Notes under the pieces: generated by a model
What the model was told of the DNA's origin: nothing
The model's input: only the letters and a program-made list of their open reading frames with translations
The model's database searches: none
Assembly: GCA_010909165.1 (NCBI GenBank)
Contig: VJWM01000044.1
Coordinates: forward strand, 1,674,001-1,738,000
DNA: 64,000 nt
Source of the DNA: Anthoceros angustus
Lineage: Eukaryota; Streptophyta; Anthocerotopsida; Anthocerotales; Anthocerotaceae
Reading direction: 5' to 3'
In this document: positions 22,871-36,300 of the stretch, one piece after another
Layout: each line of letters starts with the position of its first letter
Position numbering within the stretch: position 1 is the first letter of the stretch
Made by a program: the position numbers and the translations under genes

Positions 22871-24003
22871 CTAATCTAATCAGAACCCTTGCTGAAGATT
22901 TCTCCCCCGAAATTATTTTGATTTATTTTCAAAATATTAAATTAAAAAAATTAATCTAATATACTACGATGTCTTACACATCGGGGATTCAGAACCCTTG
23001 CTCAAGATTTCTCCCCTGGGTCTGTTTTGATTTATTTTTAAAATATCAAATTAAAAAAATCTAATCTAATCTGGTTATTTTGATTTATTTTCAAATATTA
23101 CCTTATCTGCCATAGAATACCCATGCATTTGTCGCACCGGCCAAACACAAGCCACAAGCTTCGGGGGTTTCTCCCTTTGGGTAACCAGAGCACTGCCTAT
23201 TGAATCAAATATACCGAGTAAGATATGACCTTAACCACATACCAAATATTTTATTTTCTTCAATCAATTATTTTATTACTTATATTTTATAAGATTTTTT
23301 GAATGAAAAGGATCGGTTCACCTCATCAAATAGCAGGCGTTAATAGTCACCCACAAATAGCCGCCGAAACATAGGGACCCAATTATGATCGTGCCTTAAC
23401 CATGGGGATCATGCACAGAGGGATCTAGTTATCATCGTAACTTACCCCTGATCATGCACACCCCTGATCATGCACAAGGCCAAGCATGACAAGCTTGTTT
23501 TATGATCATGCAAGCAGCTAAGTTTGCCCCCTATTCCGCATGATAGGTTCTTTTGTAATCATGCATGGGACCAAGTTTGTCCCCTATTCCGCATGATAGG
23601 TTCTTTTGTAATCATGCATGGGACCAAGCTTGTCAGGTGCAGTTGTTACCCTTTTGTACAATTGAGTCTTTTGAAAGAGAAATAAATGTAATATCAGTCC
23701 TCGACTATCATCAAGGGTCTATATCAATTTCATAATAATGCAAAGAGCTATGTGGACATATCTCATAGTTTGCTGAGACCATAATAAAAAAAAAACTTGC
23801 ATTTAATAATTGAGGCACAATCAACTTCTACAACACAATCAGAAACTTGCATTTTGATAAAGCACAATCCATTTTACAATAAGAAAAAGAACTCTACTAA
23901 AGGGCACACTCAGCAATCCTAGCAGCAATGGAATAGCCATTTTCTTGCTTCTATAAATTTCTTGTAAAATATCATCAAAGTGTGAAGTAGTTATCTTATG
24001 TCA
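22871..24003. repeat. AT-rich flank with short direct repeats
   Basis: Composition changes sharply at about 22890 to AT-rich. Two imperfect direct repeats of about 75-80 bp start with CAGAACCCTTGCT at about 22880 and 22990. A perfect or near-perfect 53-bp unit (start AAGTTTG, containing CCCCTATTCCGCATGATAGG) is present twice in tandem at 23520-23572 and 23573-23625. No coding sequence is seen until the sialyltransferase-like stop codon at 24004-24006. Confidence 0.6.
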
Positions 24004-26573
24004 TCAAATTGTAAAGTAGTTATCATGGCATTGTCGCTTGTTACCACCGACTTTCCTTTGCAACTCGAGAACACGATTATATCCTTTTCGAATTACACTA
24101 GAGCTTGGAAGGGACATAGTCTGAGGAGGAGCTACCCGAGAAGCAGACTTAAGACTAACAACCTGTAGTACATTCATAGAGACAAAAAATATTAAAAAAA
24201 TCTATATCTTTTAATGGTATAAAGGGACAATATCGTAAGATATTTTAAGAGCTTCTTGCTATCAAACACGTTCTTTAAGGAACACTCATAGATGAGCAAG
24301 ATACAAAAATATTAAATACAAAAAATACTAAAGCCTCTTACTCTCAGACACTCGAGTATATGATAATACGCCTTATGTGTAAGCGGAGAATGTCCAAATC
24401 TTGGATTCGAGAAATATCTTGACCTGATTCATGCATAAATCACTAATAATTAGAAGGTTACATCAAAAGTATGTAAACTATAAAAGCAGAACCTGAAATA
24501 TGGCTTACCATGAAGTTTGTGGGCCCGGATCAATAGAGAAACCATACAAGTCTATAGAAGCACATACAGCAGCAGCAAAATTGAGAGCCAAGTAGCCCGA
24601 GCTGTGTCCTAAAAGTCTGTCTGCTTGGAGTCCTCCTTTTGTACTCGATAATAGTAAAGATATTTGAATATCATTCTGAAAAGTTTTGTTCTGAAAGTAT
24701 TGAAATAAATGAGTAGATAAAATCTAATTCTTTAGCAAAACAGTAGATAAAACCTATCAAAAATAACAACCAGAATTTAATGTAAACTATCAATATCATG
24801 CAATACTTCGATAGAATACCTTGTAATGAACTATGTTTGGCACATATTTTCCCCCTAGTGCTCTCCTTAGAATGATCACTTCTAACACACATGAATGGTA
24901 TTCATAATAAATCATGGATTGTGTCAGTTTTGACAAACAATGATATATGGACGAATTTCAAATGCCGCTTACCATTTTTTATCTTATTGTTTGCAATAAA
25001 ATGCTTCAATGATTTTGTAACCCTCTCATTAACAAAGCGAATGTTGGTTTTTTTCCCGGTCCATTTTACAAATGCTTCCTGACAACAATGAGAACAAACA
25101 ATCTTTTATTAATTGTGGATAACTATAACTCATGATAAGTTGTTCAAGAATATATATACTTACTGTTGTCCGTGCATCATTGAGTCGAATTACTGTGTCA
25201 TGTTGGTCTATTTCTTCAGCAAATGAAAAGTTTGACTTGAGATTTGCTGAATTTCCAACAAGAGCACATCTTCCAGCTTGACCGGGAAGAAAACGTTGTA
25301 CTTGTGGTACTAGACGATGAACTCGTTTAAAACAATCCTCTATATGTTCACAGTCTCCTCTACATTCATGAAAAGTAAATTCATAATTGCATGAAGAAAA
25401 TTTCAACATGTCATAATATAATAGGACAATAAGGGTGAAGATGAAAAATATTACCCACTCACGACATGATACATGATTGGCTCTAGATTTTTTTCTTTTG
25501 AATAACAATGAAGAACATCTTTGGTCAACAAAGCTCCTCTTCTCCATGCCTTCAACACATGAAAGAAATAGGAAAATCAATCTATAATACAAATGCAAAT
25601 CTTGATTCTTTATAATTGAATTGATAAGAAGTATTTATAATAAAACATACACAAAAAAATGAAAATAACGTACTTCTTTCCAATATCGTAGCACTTCACA
25701 CAAATCGTAGTCCCAGGTCAAATTTTTGGATTCTGTAACTTTTGTGCCTGTGGACTCTTTTACATATTCCTGAAATGCAGAACTGAAATGACTGTCAATG
25801 ATATTAGCGTACACGAAGAGGTATTACATTGACTGTCAATGATATTAACGTACATGAAGAGGTATTACATTTTACAGACTCATAAAATAAAATAAAAATC
25901 TCACCCAAGAATTTGGTGTGCCTTCAGGATATTTAATGCGCAACTTGCAAGTACCAAGTCGAGTAACATCAAGTCCATCACCATTAGCTTTCTAGTAAGC
26001 AAAAGCTAAACATCAAGCAATAGACATATTTGGCTTTAAGTTCACAAACGTAAGGATAAGCCATAACGAGTTTGTATTGCCCAACATTGAGAAAGGAATA
26101 AATTGCATTGAATCATCACAAGTTGTTACCACACAATGCTGAACAGCTTCGTGAAGTTGAGTAATATCATCTGACAAAGATGTATGGGAATTCCACCTAA
26201 AACTTAGATCCATCAAGTAATTTTTTGACCAAGCATCTAACGATACAATATAAAGAAATTTTATTAGTCAAATCATAAACCTTCAACTTCAAGTATCCAA
26301 TCTCAATACCATTCACGATAAAGAAACTTCAAGTATCCAACAACTATAACTCTTTAAGATACTTGTGCTCAAACTCATATCAATATCTTAAAACTTACCA
26401 GATAAGAATATATTATGAAAGAATGACAACATCAAACATGTTGTCATAATAGCTAACATGATGACCTGTGCAAACCTTACATGGCGATAGGTACAAGAAA
26501 AACAACTTAGTAAACACCAAACTTCATATTTACTTGCTTGCATCCTCTCAATCTTGGTTGTAGTTTTCTTCAT
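24004..26573 (-). CDS. GT29 sialyltransferase-like protein (SIA1/SIA2/GALT29 type)
   Basis: Golgi type II glycosyltransferase of family GT29. Plant members do not need sialic acid and include a galactosyltransferase acting on arabinogalactan, so the exact substrate cannot be read from sequence. Eleven exons fit in perfect phase: 26573-26399, 26236-26130, 25991-25905, 25769-25674, 25549-25455, 25359-25164, 25078-24973, 24881-24820, 24690-24509, 24423-24342, 24162-24004. They give 448 aa, normal for the family. A membrane anchor lies at residues about 36-56. The L-motif region reads RCALVGNSANL (about 216-226) with EEIDQHDTVIRLNDA. The S-motif region SGYLALNFAAAVCASIDLYG lies at about 341-360. 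The terminal motif SRYFSNPRFGHSPLTHKAYY with ILE matches plant SIA proteins. The gene sits in an AT-rich island yet has no stop or frameshift. An intron holds a 41-bp tandem duplication (25790-25871). Confidence 0.88.
25790..25871. repeat. 41-bp tandem duplication inside an intron
   Basis: Two head-to-tail copies of a 41-bp unit (start GACTGTCAATGATATTA) differ at two positions. They lie entirely in the intron between the third and fourth exons of the sialyltransferase-like gene, so the protein is unaffected. Confidence 0.85.
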
Positions 26574-27035
26574 AAGAAGCTATTCTATAAGGGTGCCCTG
26601 ATCAAGAATCGTGGTAAGAGAAGTGAGATAAGTGTAATCAGCTTACAATTATATGTGAGCTCAATTGGGCGGTGTGATAATTAAGCACCTAGTAAAGGTA
26701 CCTAGTGAAGCCCGTCACGATAGAACTTCCCAGTAAGATGAAGCCATGTTATCGAGGACCATTTGCACAAACTCGGCTGTTTTCGACGAGGCTTGTCGGG
26801 TACCAAGTCCTATGACGGAAATCCGTCCTTAGTGGACTTCAATAAAATTCTTCTTCTTCTTCTTGTCCGAATAGCTGGAGGCGTATTCTCCAAGACATGG
26901 CGCGCTCCTTGAACAGCAAGCCAGTGTAATGGCATCAGCAAGAACTACGCGTGACCATCGTTCAAAGAAAAGCTCCAACTTCCAAGTGAAAACCGCAGTG
27001 CCTCTGTTACAAAATTGTGTTGTTCGGCAATGGGG
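26574..27035. promoter_or_regulatory. Spacer between two same-strand genes
   Basis: This 460-bp stretch separates the 3' end of the CCDC39-like gene from the start codon of the sialyltransferase-like gene, both on the minus strand. It must hold the terminator and 3' leader of the first and at least part of the promoter of the second. A CTT run (AATTCTTCTTCTTCTTCTTG) lies at about 26848-26867. No specific regulatory site is assigned. Confidence 0.4.
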
Positions 27036-30000
27036 TCAACTTGCAGGCCTTGGCGAAGTAGGCGACTCTCCAGCGAATTCTAGACTGACAACACTGCTCT
27101 TCCTCGACAACACCGGGCTAGAAATGGCGGGACTGCCTAACGCTGGACTGATCAAAGTGGGGCTAGTTGGAGTGGGGCTAGCGGCACTGGGGCTGGCTAT
27201 GAGGGGGCTTGCGGCTGCAGAGCTGCTCACACCCGGGCTTGCCGAAGCGGGACTGCCTGCTGCCGAGCTACTGACGCTCCCTTTAACAGAGCTTCTGCTA
27301 GAAGCAGACCCGACACTAGACCCCGACCTGCTGGATCGGGCACTGGACGTGTTGGACGGCATTTTCAGCCCAGCCTCCAGTACTCGTGTGTTTATGATGG
27401 AGGCAATGCCTGGATTTTCATTTGCCAGGGCTTTCAGTCTGTGCAAGACCTCTCGTGCGGCTTCCTTGAGTTCGACTAAGTGGATCTCCTTCTCGATCCT
27501 CTCGAACTCTCCCCTGAGATTGACGTGACATGAAGTTAGGCAAGGGTCGGGAACAAATGACGCTTGGACCTGGACGTTAGGTCAATATACTTACGAGAGC
27601 TTCTCCTTTGTCTCCTTGGCAAGCCTTTCCAGTTGTGAGACTGCTCGGTTGTGTTTCATGACCTGGTCTTCATTCTCTTTCTCGGCCGCCTCTACTCTTC
27701 TAACTAAGTCTCTCAACGAATTAGAGGCTTCCACTCTCTCCTTCTCCAGATTTTCAAACCTTGAGTGAGCGTCTTGCACCTCCTGTGCAAAGATAGAAAT
27801 GTACCTTGAATCACGGTACAAGATTGCAGACCAGAACGGACGGAACAGCGGTTGATAATGTTACCTCCAGCAAGGACTTCTCTTCCGTTTGCTTGAATCT
27901 AACTTGTTCCAACAATCTATCAAGCTGTTCCTTAAGTGATGTATGCTCCTCAAGTAACTCCAAGCTTTTCACAGTGTTGTGACTAGTTCGCAACATATTA
28001 TTTGCATCCCTCAACTCAGAAGTGGCTCCTTCTAGAACATCAACATCTTCTTGCACCTAACCAGCATTGCCCTTCCCTTCATGAGCATCAATGCTCATAT
28101 CTGCAGCTTACACAGACCCATGAATTGCTTGTTCAAGAAATCTATGATGCCCGCTGGGGAATACCTTATCCAGCTCTTGTTGCAGGTTTTTCCCTTCTCT
28201 CTGTATCGTTTCTCTCTCCTGGGCAAGCTTCAATATGTAGTAGTTCGCCGAGCGCTCACCACCCTCTTCAATTTGCACTCTTCGAATGAGTACTTCGTAT
28301 TTTGATTGAAGCTGTGAAAAGCTAAAAGGTACTAGTGAGAGATCTGCCTGCCTGAAATGCCCCTTTCTCATCTCACCCTCAGATCAGTAACTAACAGACC
28401 TTCTGAACATGTTGCGCAAGCTTTGTCCGCTTCATAATGAGGTGATGGAGGTCTTCTTGTAGACCCTTAAGTTCCGCTCTGTGTCTATCTCGGCGAGATT
28501 CAATTTCTCTTTTTTGCTCTTCGAAGTTCAGCTGCAGTCTTTTCTTGGTGTTCTCCATACCCGTCACCTCATCTACGCCCCCCCTTCGTATTAGTCCTGA
28601 CACTCGAAGGATAGAAACGTGCCCATGGGAGAAAGTGCACAACCCTGAAAGACAACACCGCAATCACCTGCTTTCATGTCCAAGATGGCCTGCAGACGGT
28701 TCGCTTCCATCTGAAGCAGATCATGGGCCAGCATTTTTTCTTCCTTTTCTTTTATTAGCTTCTGCACACACAAACGACAAGACGATTACTGAGTTCTCTC
28801 CAAAGGTTCAGATTTAAGCAAGCACTAGGGAATCAAAGTTTCCACCTTCACAGCATGTAGACCCGTCTCAGATTGAAGATTGAGTTCAGCATTTCTGTCA
28901 TTGCTTGTGGCAAGTTTCTTTTGCATCTCCTCTTTCTTGCGGTAAGCAGCTCTCAGTGCTTCATCGGATCTCTTCAACTGCAATTTGATGGCCACGAGTT
29001 ACGCAATGCCCACTTTGGCGCTTCTGACACGAGTCCACACCCGCTTGCTTGACTTCAGTTTGGTTGTGACATCGACCTCACCTGCGATAAGATTATTGCC
29101 TCCTCGGTCTTCTTTTCATCCAATTCTTTCTCAAGTTCGGATATTTTTGCACCTGTCTCTTTTTTCTCGAGGTCAGTTCTTTCACCCCCCGCCCTAGCTA
29201 CTTTTCTTTCCAGACACTGTATTTGAAATTCAGCAGCATACAGGACTTCTTCCTGCTTCATCATGCTCATCTCTAGATGCTGGATTTGACCATTCAGAGT
29301 TTTAGACTGAGATTTTGCTCCCTCAATCTCAAAGAGCATGTTCTTCTCTGTACAGCTCAAGCAAACAGTGAGTCGTACTCGAAGTCAGTTCAGTACCTCG
29401 AGGCAGAGACACATTGTAGCTGAGTTTTCAAGTCTAATTGGTGAAAACAAAAGGACGACCAGGACGTTGGACAGGGTGGATCATGACCTGCAGGGAAGAA
29501 TATAGTAAGCACTTGTGTGGCAAAATTTTAACATAGTCTGAAGGGCCTAAGCGTGATCAGCAATTACCATGTGTACGTAGTTGGTGGAGTTTTTCAGTAA
29601 GCTGGAACTGCTTCGTCCTCAAGTCATGCACGACCTCCTTTGCAGTTTTCAAGTTTTGCTCTTCAGTAGCAAGAATCTTTGAGAGGGCTTGCATTTTCTT
29701 GTCCAGTGTGTCTAAGAGAGCAAATTCCTCTTCTAGTTTCTGACGCATGTGCTCCAACTTCATGGTAACAGCCTCAAGCTTGCCTTTCTTGATCTCGAGC
29801 TCCTGTAGATGACAACAAGAGGCAGTAGGCCCGTGAGAGGGTGGACAACTGACGAGCTGCCAAGCACATAGGGAGCAGAAGCCCTGATGTGAATGCCAGG
29901 AAGGGCTAGGGTGCCAGACCTCGTCCGTGTGGGACTTGATGCTCAGCTGTTTTGAAAGGTCCCGATTTGCATGGTGCACATTTGATTTCAGGAGGACTAG

Positions 30001-31874
30001 CTCTTCCTCAAGAACTCTTATCCTGTAACCGTGACACAAGATAGTCAGAATTTCTAGTAGGAAGCATGGGGTGTGCAGCAACTTTCTAAAAAAACACGAG
30101 AACCTGACCCAGCAACTTCCTTTCTGAACCGCTCCCGCTCCCGCCCAAGTGCCTCCTCTGCCATGGAGATGCTGGTTTTCACATCAACCTGCAGCGGACA
30201 GGTAGTCAGGCGGCATTCATCAGCAAACTCTTCACTAGTGGGAAAAAATTTGCAAGGCAAGCAATTACCTACATCGTTTTCCATCTCGTTTTGCAAATCC
30301 TTTGCAAAGACATCAAGATCAACTTTCTTCCCCCGCAGACGCACTTTATTTTCGGCATACTCCTCAGCTGCTTTGTGAATCATATCATCTCTTTTATGTA
30401 TAGCTTCTACTGCATCTTCCCATAACCTAACCAGTTTCTGCCTCTCCAGATGCAGATCCCTGTACCAAACCATAACGTCCCTGAGCTAAGCGAGATCCAG
30501 CAACAAAAACCAAGGAACCCATCCAGGCCTGATAAAGGCAGACCTGAAATCTTGTGCCGTTTTGTCCAGTTGTATTTGAGCAGCCTGAGTAGCTGTCACT
30601 TCTTCAGCAAGTTGGTTTTCAACACCGGTGAAATCAATCGCAATCTTTTCTTCTTCCATGTGGAGCTCTTTCAGACGAGCATCGTCCATCTTGGTGTAAG
30701 CTTCAACAGCTTCATTGTCATCATTCTTTTGTTTTGCAGCCTCAGACCACTGTTCGAGCTCCTCCTGCTCTCCTCCTGATGTATATAATTAGGCAATGAC
30801 CTGGTTCATGAAAACCTAACTATCCGCGGACTTCGGGGTCTCGAGCAAGGGATTCTACGTCGGAAGTTCGCTCAAAGAAGAGGAAACCAACCTGATTCCA
30901 GTGCATGAGAAGACGAAATTGATCCATTTTCTCATTCGCTCTGAATATCGCAGTCCTCAGTGCTCGGAGACGGTCTACCATCTCTTCTGAATCCCTCTCT
31001 ATTTTTGTCACCTCCCTCTGATCGAAGACGTGGAAGAAGCACATGTCACCACCAACATTCACGCCTCTTACCACGATTTCGTGACTCAAGATAACCATGC
31101 AGGGCCAACCTGAACACGACCAGCCTCCATTTCTGCAATCTTCTTCAGGTGTTCTTCTGTGCTAGTCTCCCTTCGTCTTACGTCAACTCTGCATTCAGTG
31201 TAGTATATCTCTTGCTTAACTCTTTTCATATGCTCCTCCATAATAGTGGTCCGATCATCTTGGTTCTCCACAGCTTCCTAACCTTCCAGATCACAATACT
31301 TGTCAATCCTGGTGTAAACGACATTGCTGCCATCCGTTAAACACAAGGAGCAGAGCTGCCACCACACTGGCTAGCCACGCGATTAGCGTTGTCGACAGAC
31401 AAGAAATACCTGCAGTGCCAGCAACTGCTTCTCCAACTCGATCACCTCCTCATTCAGCAACTTGTTTTCCTCATTAGCAAAAGCAGGCAGAAATGAAAGA
31501 GCTATTTCCTTGTCCTTGAGCGCCATCCTGCCTGCCTCCTCATCATGCTGCTCCAGGTCCTTCTCTTCTAAGTCCGCCATTTCCTGCATCCTTCGCTCGA
31601 TGGTCTCCATCTCCCGCATTTTTTCCTCAATTTCCTCCATCTCCCTCATTTTCACCTCCATGCTTTCGACTTCCCTCATTTTCTCCTCAATCTCTTCCCT
31701 TGCTCGGAGTTGTTCCACCTTGTCGTGCCTGACCTGGGCTGCCGTTGATGATTCTCCTTCCTCCTCCCTTCCCTTGTTGGGTGGAGCCTCTCCTTCCTTG
31801 GGCTTCCCCGGCTCCTGCCCCTCCTTCTGCTTGGCTGTAGGAGGGGCAGCCGGCGGGTGGTCGTCATCCCCCAT
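27036..31874 (-). CDS. CCDC39: CCDC39/FAP59-like axonemal ruler protein
   Basis: CCDC39 and CCDC40 form the 96-nm ruler that positions inner dynein arms and the nexin-dynein regulatory complex on motile axonemes. About fifteen exons are seen on the minus strand. The first is 31874-31410; it has an acidic Glu-rich coiled-coil N-terminus and ends at the family signature ANEENKLLNEEVIELEKQ. Later segments match human CCDC39 in order: EAVENQDDRTTI, RRRETSTEEHLKKIAEMEAG, MHWNQ then EEQEELEQWSEAA, QIQLDKTAQDFR, ERQKLVRLWEDAVEAIHKRD, MMKQEEVLYAAEFQIQCLER, KISELEKELDEKK, YEVLIRRVQIEEGGER and YILKLAQERETIQREG. The last exon (to 27036) encodes a Ser/Pro/Ala-rich tail, also typical of CCDC39. In a land plant this implies flagellated sperm; expression should be restricted to male gametogenesis. 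Internal exon edges were not all fixed. Confidence 0.88.
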
Positions 31875-33128
31875 CTTTTAGATGCTTGCCAGGGCAGACG
31901 AGATCAGGTCAGGCCCAGCGAACAGCTGCCTTGCCGTGTGTGCTGCAGCTAACATGGATGGGAAGGACCCACCACGAACGGGCTTCTGCGCAGAAGCCTG
32001 CCGTAATACAGTTGGATGCAAGGAACAAGATGCGGTCGGCAGGACGAAAACGGAACAAGATGCGGTCGGCGGGAGGAAAACGACACGCCACTTGTTTCTG
32101 GCGGGACGGAATCAATCCATGGACCTATATATGTACGCATGTGTCACAAGCTTGACGAAGTAAAAGTCGGTTGCCGGTCTCAAGACCTTTGGAAGCAGCA
32201 CCACACCTCCAGCCACGTGACATTTTTTTTGGTGTTCATTTATCATGCTTAACTACCTAGGTACATATATTTAATGTATAGCTTTAGAACACTCCGAAAA
32301 TCTATGACATATCATCACCAAGCAGACCGCTCTCCACAAAGTTCCATATCCATAGTTTTATTTATTCTTATCTAAAATATAAATTTGTCATTTTTATTCT
32401 GATGAATCATCTAAGATTATAATCAATTTTTAGAAATAGAACTTATTCGATCTAGATCTACCACAGAGAAGAATTATTATATAAGATAAAAGTATAGAGA
32501 ATGTGGTGAAATTTTCCACTCCTCAACCCTTGAAGAAGTGTGTATGACATGCTATCATATGCTCTTCGTTGATGAGGTTAAGAAGTTGGATAAGAACCTA
32601 GAGGCTCATTGGCTACATCTCTAGTGGCAGGTGTAGGATGCGCCCTTGCAACGGTTGTGGAAAAGCCCAAAAGTGCCTTCTAGACCTAGATTGAGAACGA
32701 ACGGTTGTCGAAAAGCCCAAAAGTGCCTTCTAGACTTAGATTGAGAACATTATAATGAAATCCAAAACCCTATGGAATGACCCCGTAGGTACCATTGTGT
32801 CATCGAAGCTCCTCTTTATACCTAGCGACCTGGGCCAATCCAACACCTTTTCTTAGATATTTATCTATATCTAAGAATTCAAGTTTATTCATGTTTAAAT
32901 CCAACATGAATAAATTTGGCTCCTTAGATATAGAACATAATTAAAACTACCAACTACTACAGGGACAACAAAGGATCTTAGATCGGTTCGATGAAAGTCC
33001 AAAAGGGAGAGGTGACCGCTTTAAGAACTGAACTTGCCACATTGTATAAACAAGACAATGCAGAATTATAACATTGTAACCTACAAACAACTAGCTTAGA
33101 TTTTTTTTGTGATTTGGCATTTCAGAAA
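31875..33128. other. Gene-free, AT-rich spacer
   Basis: No gene is supported. Small direct duplications are present: GGAACAAGATGCGGTCGGC at about 32024 and 32052, and a unit of about 55 bp with GGTTGT(G/C)GAAAAGCCCAAAA at about 32650-32755 in two copies. The left end probably contains the CCDC39-like promoter. Confidence 0.5.
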
Positions 33129-33300
33129 AATCAAAACCGGGGGTAGAAACCTTAGGCATGGGGCCTTTGCTCTCGACCCTGCGCTCCTTGAAAGAGCGGT
33201 TCTACACACTGGGGAATCAAAACCGGGGGTAGAAACCTTTGGCAAGGGGCCTTTGCTCTCGACCCTGCACTCCTTGAAAGAGCGGTTCTACACACTGGGG
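33129..33300. repeat. 86-bp tandem duplication
   Basis: Two adjacent copies of an 86-bp unit (33129-33214 and 33215-33300) start AATCAAAACCGGGGGTAG and end CACTGGGG, with only a few substitutions. The unit gives a short open frame in which the same peptide appears twice, but I see no sign of a real gene. Confidence 0.85.
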
Positions 33301-36300
33301 TAGGGTTTTGGTGCGTCCTCCCTATCCATTAGCTCTTGCTCTCTTTAAGCCAATGCATCTCTTGTCCCTGCTTGCTCCCAGTTATGGGGTTTTAGAAGTT
33401 GAGATTTGTATCTTTATGTAAATCGCTTTCTTTCATTGTTGAAATCTTTATCTTTATATAAATTTTGAATTTTTTACTATCCCTCACAGAAGATTCTAAT
33501 GGGAAAACAAAATGCGGCTGTGAGCACGAAACATGGTTCATGAGTTATTCTTCAAATCTTATGGGAAGCTTTGGAATACTCAAATCTTGATGGAGGGAAG
33601 GGCAGGCAGAGGCAGAGGCAGAGGCAGAGGCAGAGGCACAGGCGCAGGCACGGGATGTACCTTTTTTTGAGGTTTGTAATAAGGAGTACGTAAGTGCAAG
33701 AGAAGAGAAGAGCCAAGGGAAAGGGAGGGAGGGAACTGAGAGGGACGAGGGTGCACATATCTCGAAAGGCAAGGTGCACATAATTGACCGGGGACACGAA
33801 TAGTTATTAATATCCCCCTCCGGGTCCGGGAGGCTTTATCCTGCGTATGTGCAGGGCGTGTCCCGGTTTGGGTCACCGAGATGGAATGTAATGTGTGCAT
33901 CAGCTTTTGCGCAGCGGCCAGTTGGGAGGGAGAATTGAAGGCCAAGAGGAGGAAAGGGAAAAAGAAAGCGAAGCAAGAAGTGGTGGTTCAGAAGTAAGAA
34001 GTGGGGAAGCGGGAGGGAGAGGGGGATAGGGCATCTGCGGCCTCGCGTTTCTAGATGGCTCTAGAACAAAGGAAGGGCGGGGCGTGGATATCCAGAGGGG
34101 AGGAGTAATTGGGGAGAGAGGGGCGGGAGGGAGAAGGAGAGGGGCCCAGGCCCAGGCCCATGTGGGCTCTGGCAGTGGGCAGCGCTGCGGATTTGTGTTT
34201 CCGAGAGGGAGTGTGGGGTGGCCCCGTTCCGTTGGGGGAGTCAGAGGGCGAGAGGGGGAGAGGGCGAGAGGGGGAGAGGGGGCGCAGGCGCACATGCCCC
34301 CGTTGAAGCGGCCAACGGGAATGTACAGAAATGGGGGAGGCGGGTGAATGTGGGGCACGCCAGCACGTCCCACGCACTATGCACTAAGCACTATGCACTA
34401 TGCACTATGCGCCAGAGGGCAGTGCCAGATCCACGCTAAATGGGGCTTGTCTCCTGCCCGAAGCGATTGCTATTGGCCTCCTCCTCAGCAGCCAGCCCTG
34501 GCCCCTGGCCTGGCCCGGGTGCGTGATGTCAGACGCGCCCCGGCAGGCGGCAGCGCCCCAAGACGAGCCAAGCCAAGCGAATAATACGCGCTGCAGCCGG
34601 ACGAGACGTCTGGAACATGAAGGGAGGAGAGAAAGATTCACGTCTCGCACGGGGCCGCGGTCGTGCCAGACTCTCCGGGGGGACTCGGGAGGCCCTTTCC
34701 TTTCCTTTACGTTCCTTTTCATTCCTTTCCGTTCCTTTCCGTTCCTTGGGCTTTCGCCCGCCTCTCCTCCTGTGCAGTGCGCTGGGCTTGCGCTGGTGCT
34801 GCGCTGTGTACAGTACCGGATTACGGCGATGCAAACGGGGCCCGGCACCGCAGCCTGGGTGTGCCTTGTGCCTGGCTATGGCTGCGCGCTCCGGATTCTT
34901 GGACACTCCATCATCACGTTTGTCTCACCTTTTGTACTTACCCCCGGCAAGGCAAGCAGAAAGCGGGGGCCGCATAAAGGAGCCACGAACAACAACAAAC
35001 AAGAACGGAAAGGGGCAGCAGTTGCCAATGCCGCTCCCCCTCCCCCTCCCCCTCTCGCCGGGGCTCTTTACCTCGTCCTGGGTCCCTGGGTCCGGAGTCC
35101 GGACTCCGGAATCCGGGCTTGGTCCTGGTCCAGGACGAGGTGGCCACTGGCTATGTGTGTAACGAGAAACAGTACAACAGCAGGATATCTCTGCACGCTG
35201 CACGCTGCACGCTGCAGGCTGCACGCTGCACGCTGCACTCTGCACTCTGCACTCTGCTCTCTGCTCTCTGCACTGTCCAGCCCTGCCCTGCCCTGCCCTG
35301 CACGCAGCAAATGCCGCAGCCTGCCGCCTGCAGCCTGCAGCCGCTGCTCTGCTGCAGCAGCGGCAGCGGCAGCAGCAGCAGCAGGACCAAGACCAGGACC
35401 AGGACCAGGACCAGGACCGGGACCAGGACCAGCAGGCCTACCAGCAGGAGCAGCACTGGCAGGAGTCGACTGGGCCGCAGGCCGCAGCGGCTAGCCATGA
35501 CTGCCAATCCCCATGGCCATTTGCCATATATTCCATATTCGTGTCAAGCGCCTGTGCCGACGTCCTCCTATTCGCTGGCGCTCGCATTGCAGCCGCACAC
35601 TGAACATGGGCCTGCCTTTGCACGTGGCTGCCTGGGGATTAGCGTTGCCCAGCCGTTGGCGGTCCGAACCTGCCTCTCCTCTCAAGTGCTCTGCCCTGCC
35701 CTGCCCTGCTGCCCTCTCTCTCTCTGTCTCTGTGTCGCCCATCGCCATAGCCCTTCAAACCTTTGCCATCACCAACACCGCGATACGATACGCCGTATGT
35801 ACCGCGCCTTCGATTCCTCGGGCTGCACACGCATACGTATGAATGTTGTGTGTGTGTGTTTACTCCTACCCACTTCCCCTCTTCCTTGGGCGACAGGGCA
35901 GGCCATGGCCATGGGCCATGAGCCATGGCATGGATGGAGGGCGGGGTGGATGGACCGGACTCCTCTCCTTTCCTCTCCTCTCCGAGTCCTCATCGCACTT
36001 GGAGTTGTCAACTGTGAGGAATCTGGGGCGGGGACAGCGTCATGCTGCCATCCCGAGCCGCACGCCTGTCTGCGTCGCGGGGGAGTCGGGACCCGCTCCG
36101 GGCCCGCACGTGCACGTAGTCGCCTCGACGGGCGTGCTCCTTCCTGCTCCTGCTCCCCGCCCTGGCAGTGGAGTCCGACTCTCTCCCGACTCCCGTTTTC
36201 ACATTTGCCCTGCTCGTCCTCGTCTCGGGACTGTTTCAACCCCGCCACTTCCTGCAACCAAAAGCAACCACGTTGGTCTCTGTATCCTCCGCTCTGTGCT

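Noticed and set aside
24820-25078. Apparent frameshift in the sialyltransferase-like gene
   Set aside because: A GT..AG intron of 91 bp (24972-24882) restores the frame and the family sequence exactly, so the gene is intact.
26929-27528. 199-codon plus-strand frame rich in Gly/Leu
   Set aside because: It is the antisense of the Ser/Pro/Ala-rich last exon of the CCDC39-like gene.
31462-31881. 139-codon Ser-rich plus-strand frame
   Set aside because: Antisense of the Glu-rich first exon of the CCDC39-like gene.
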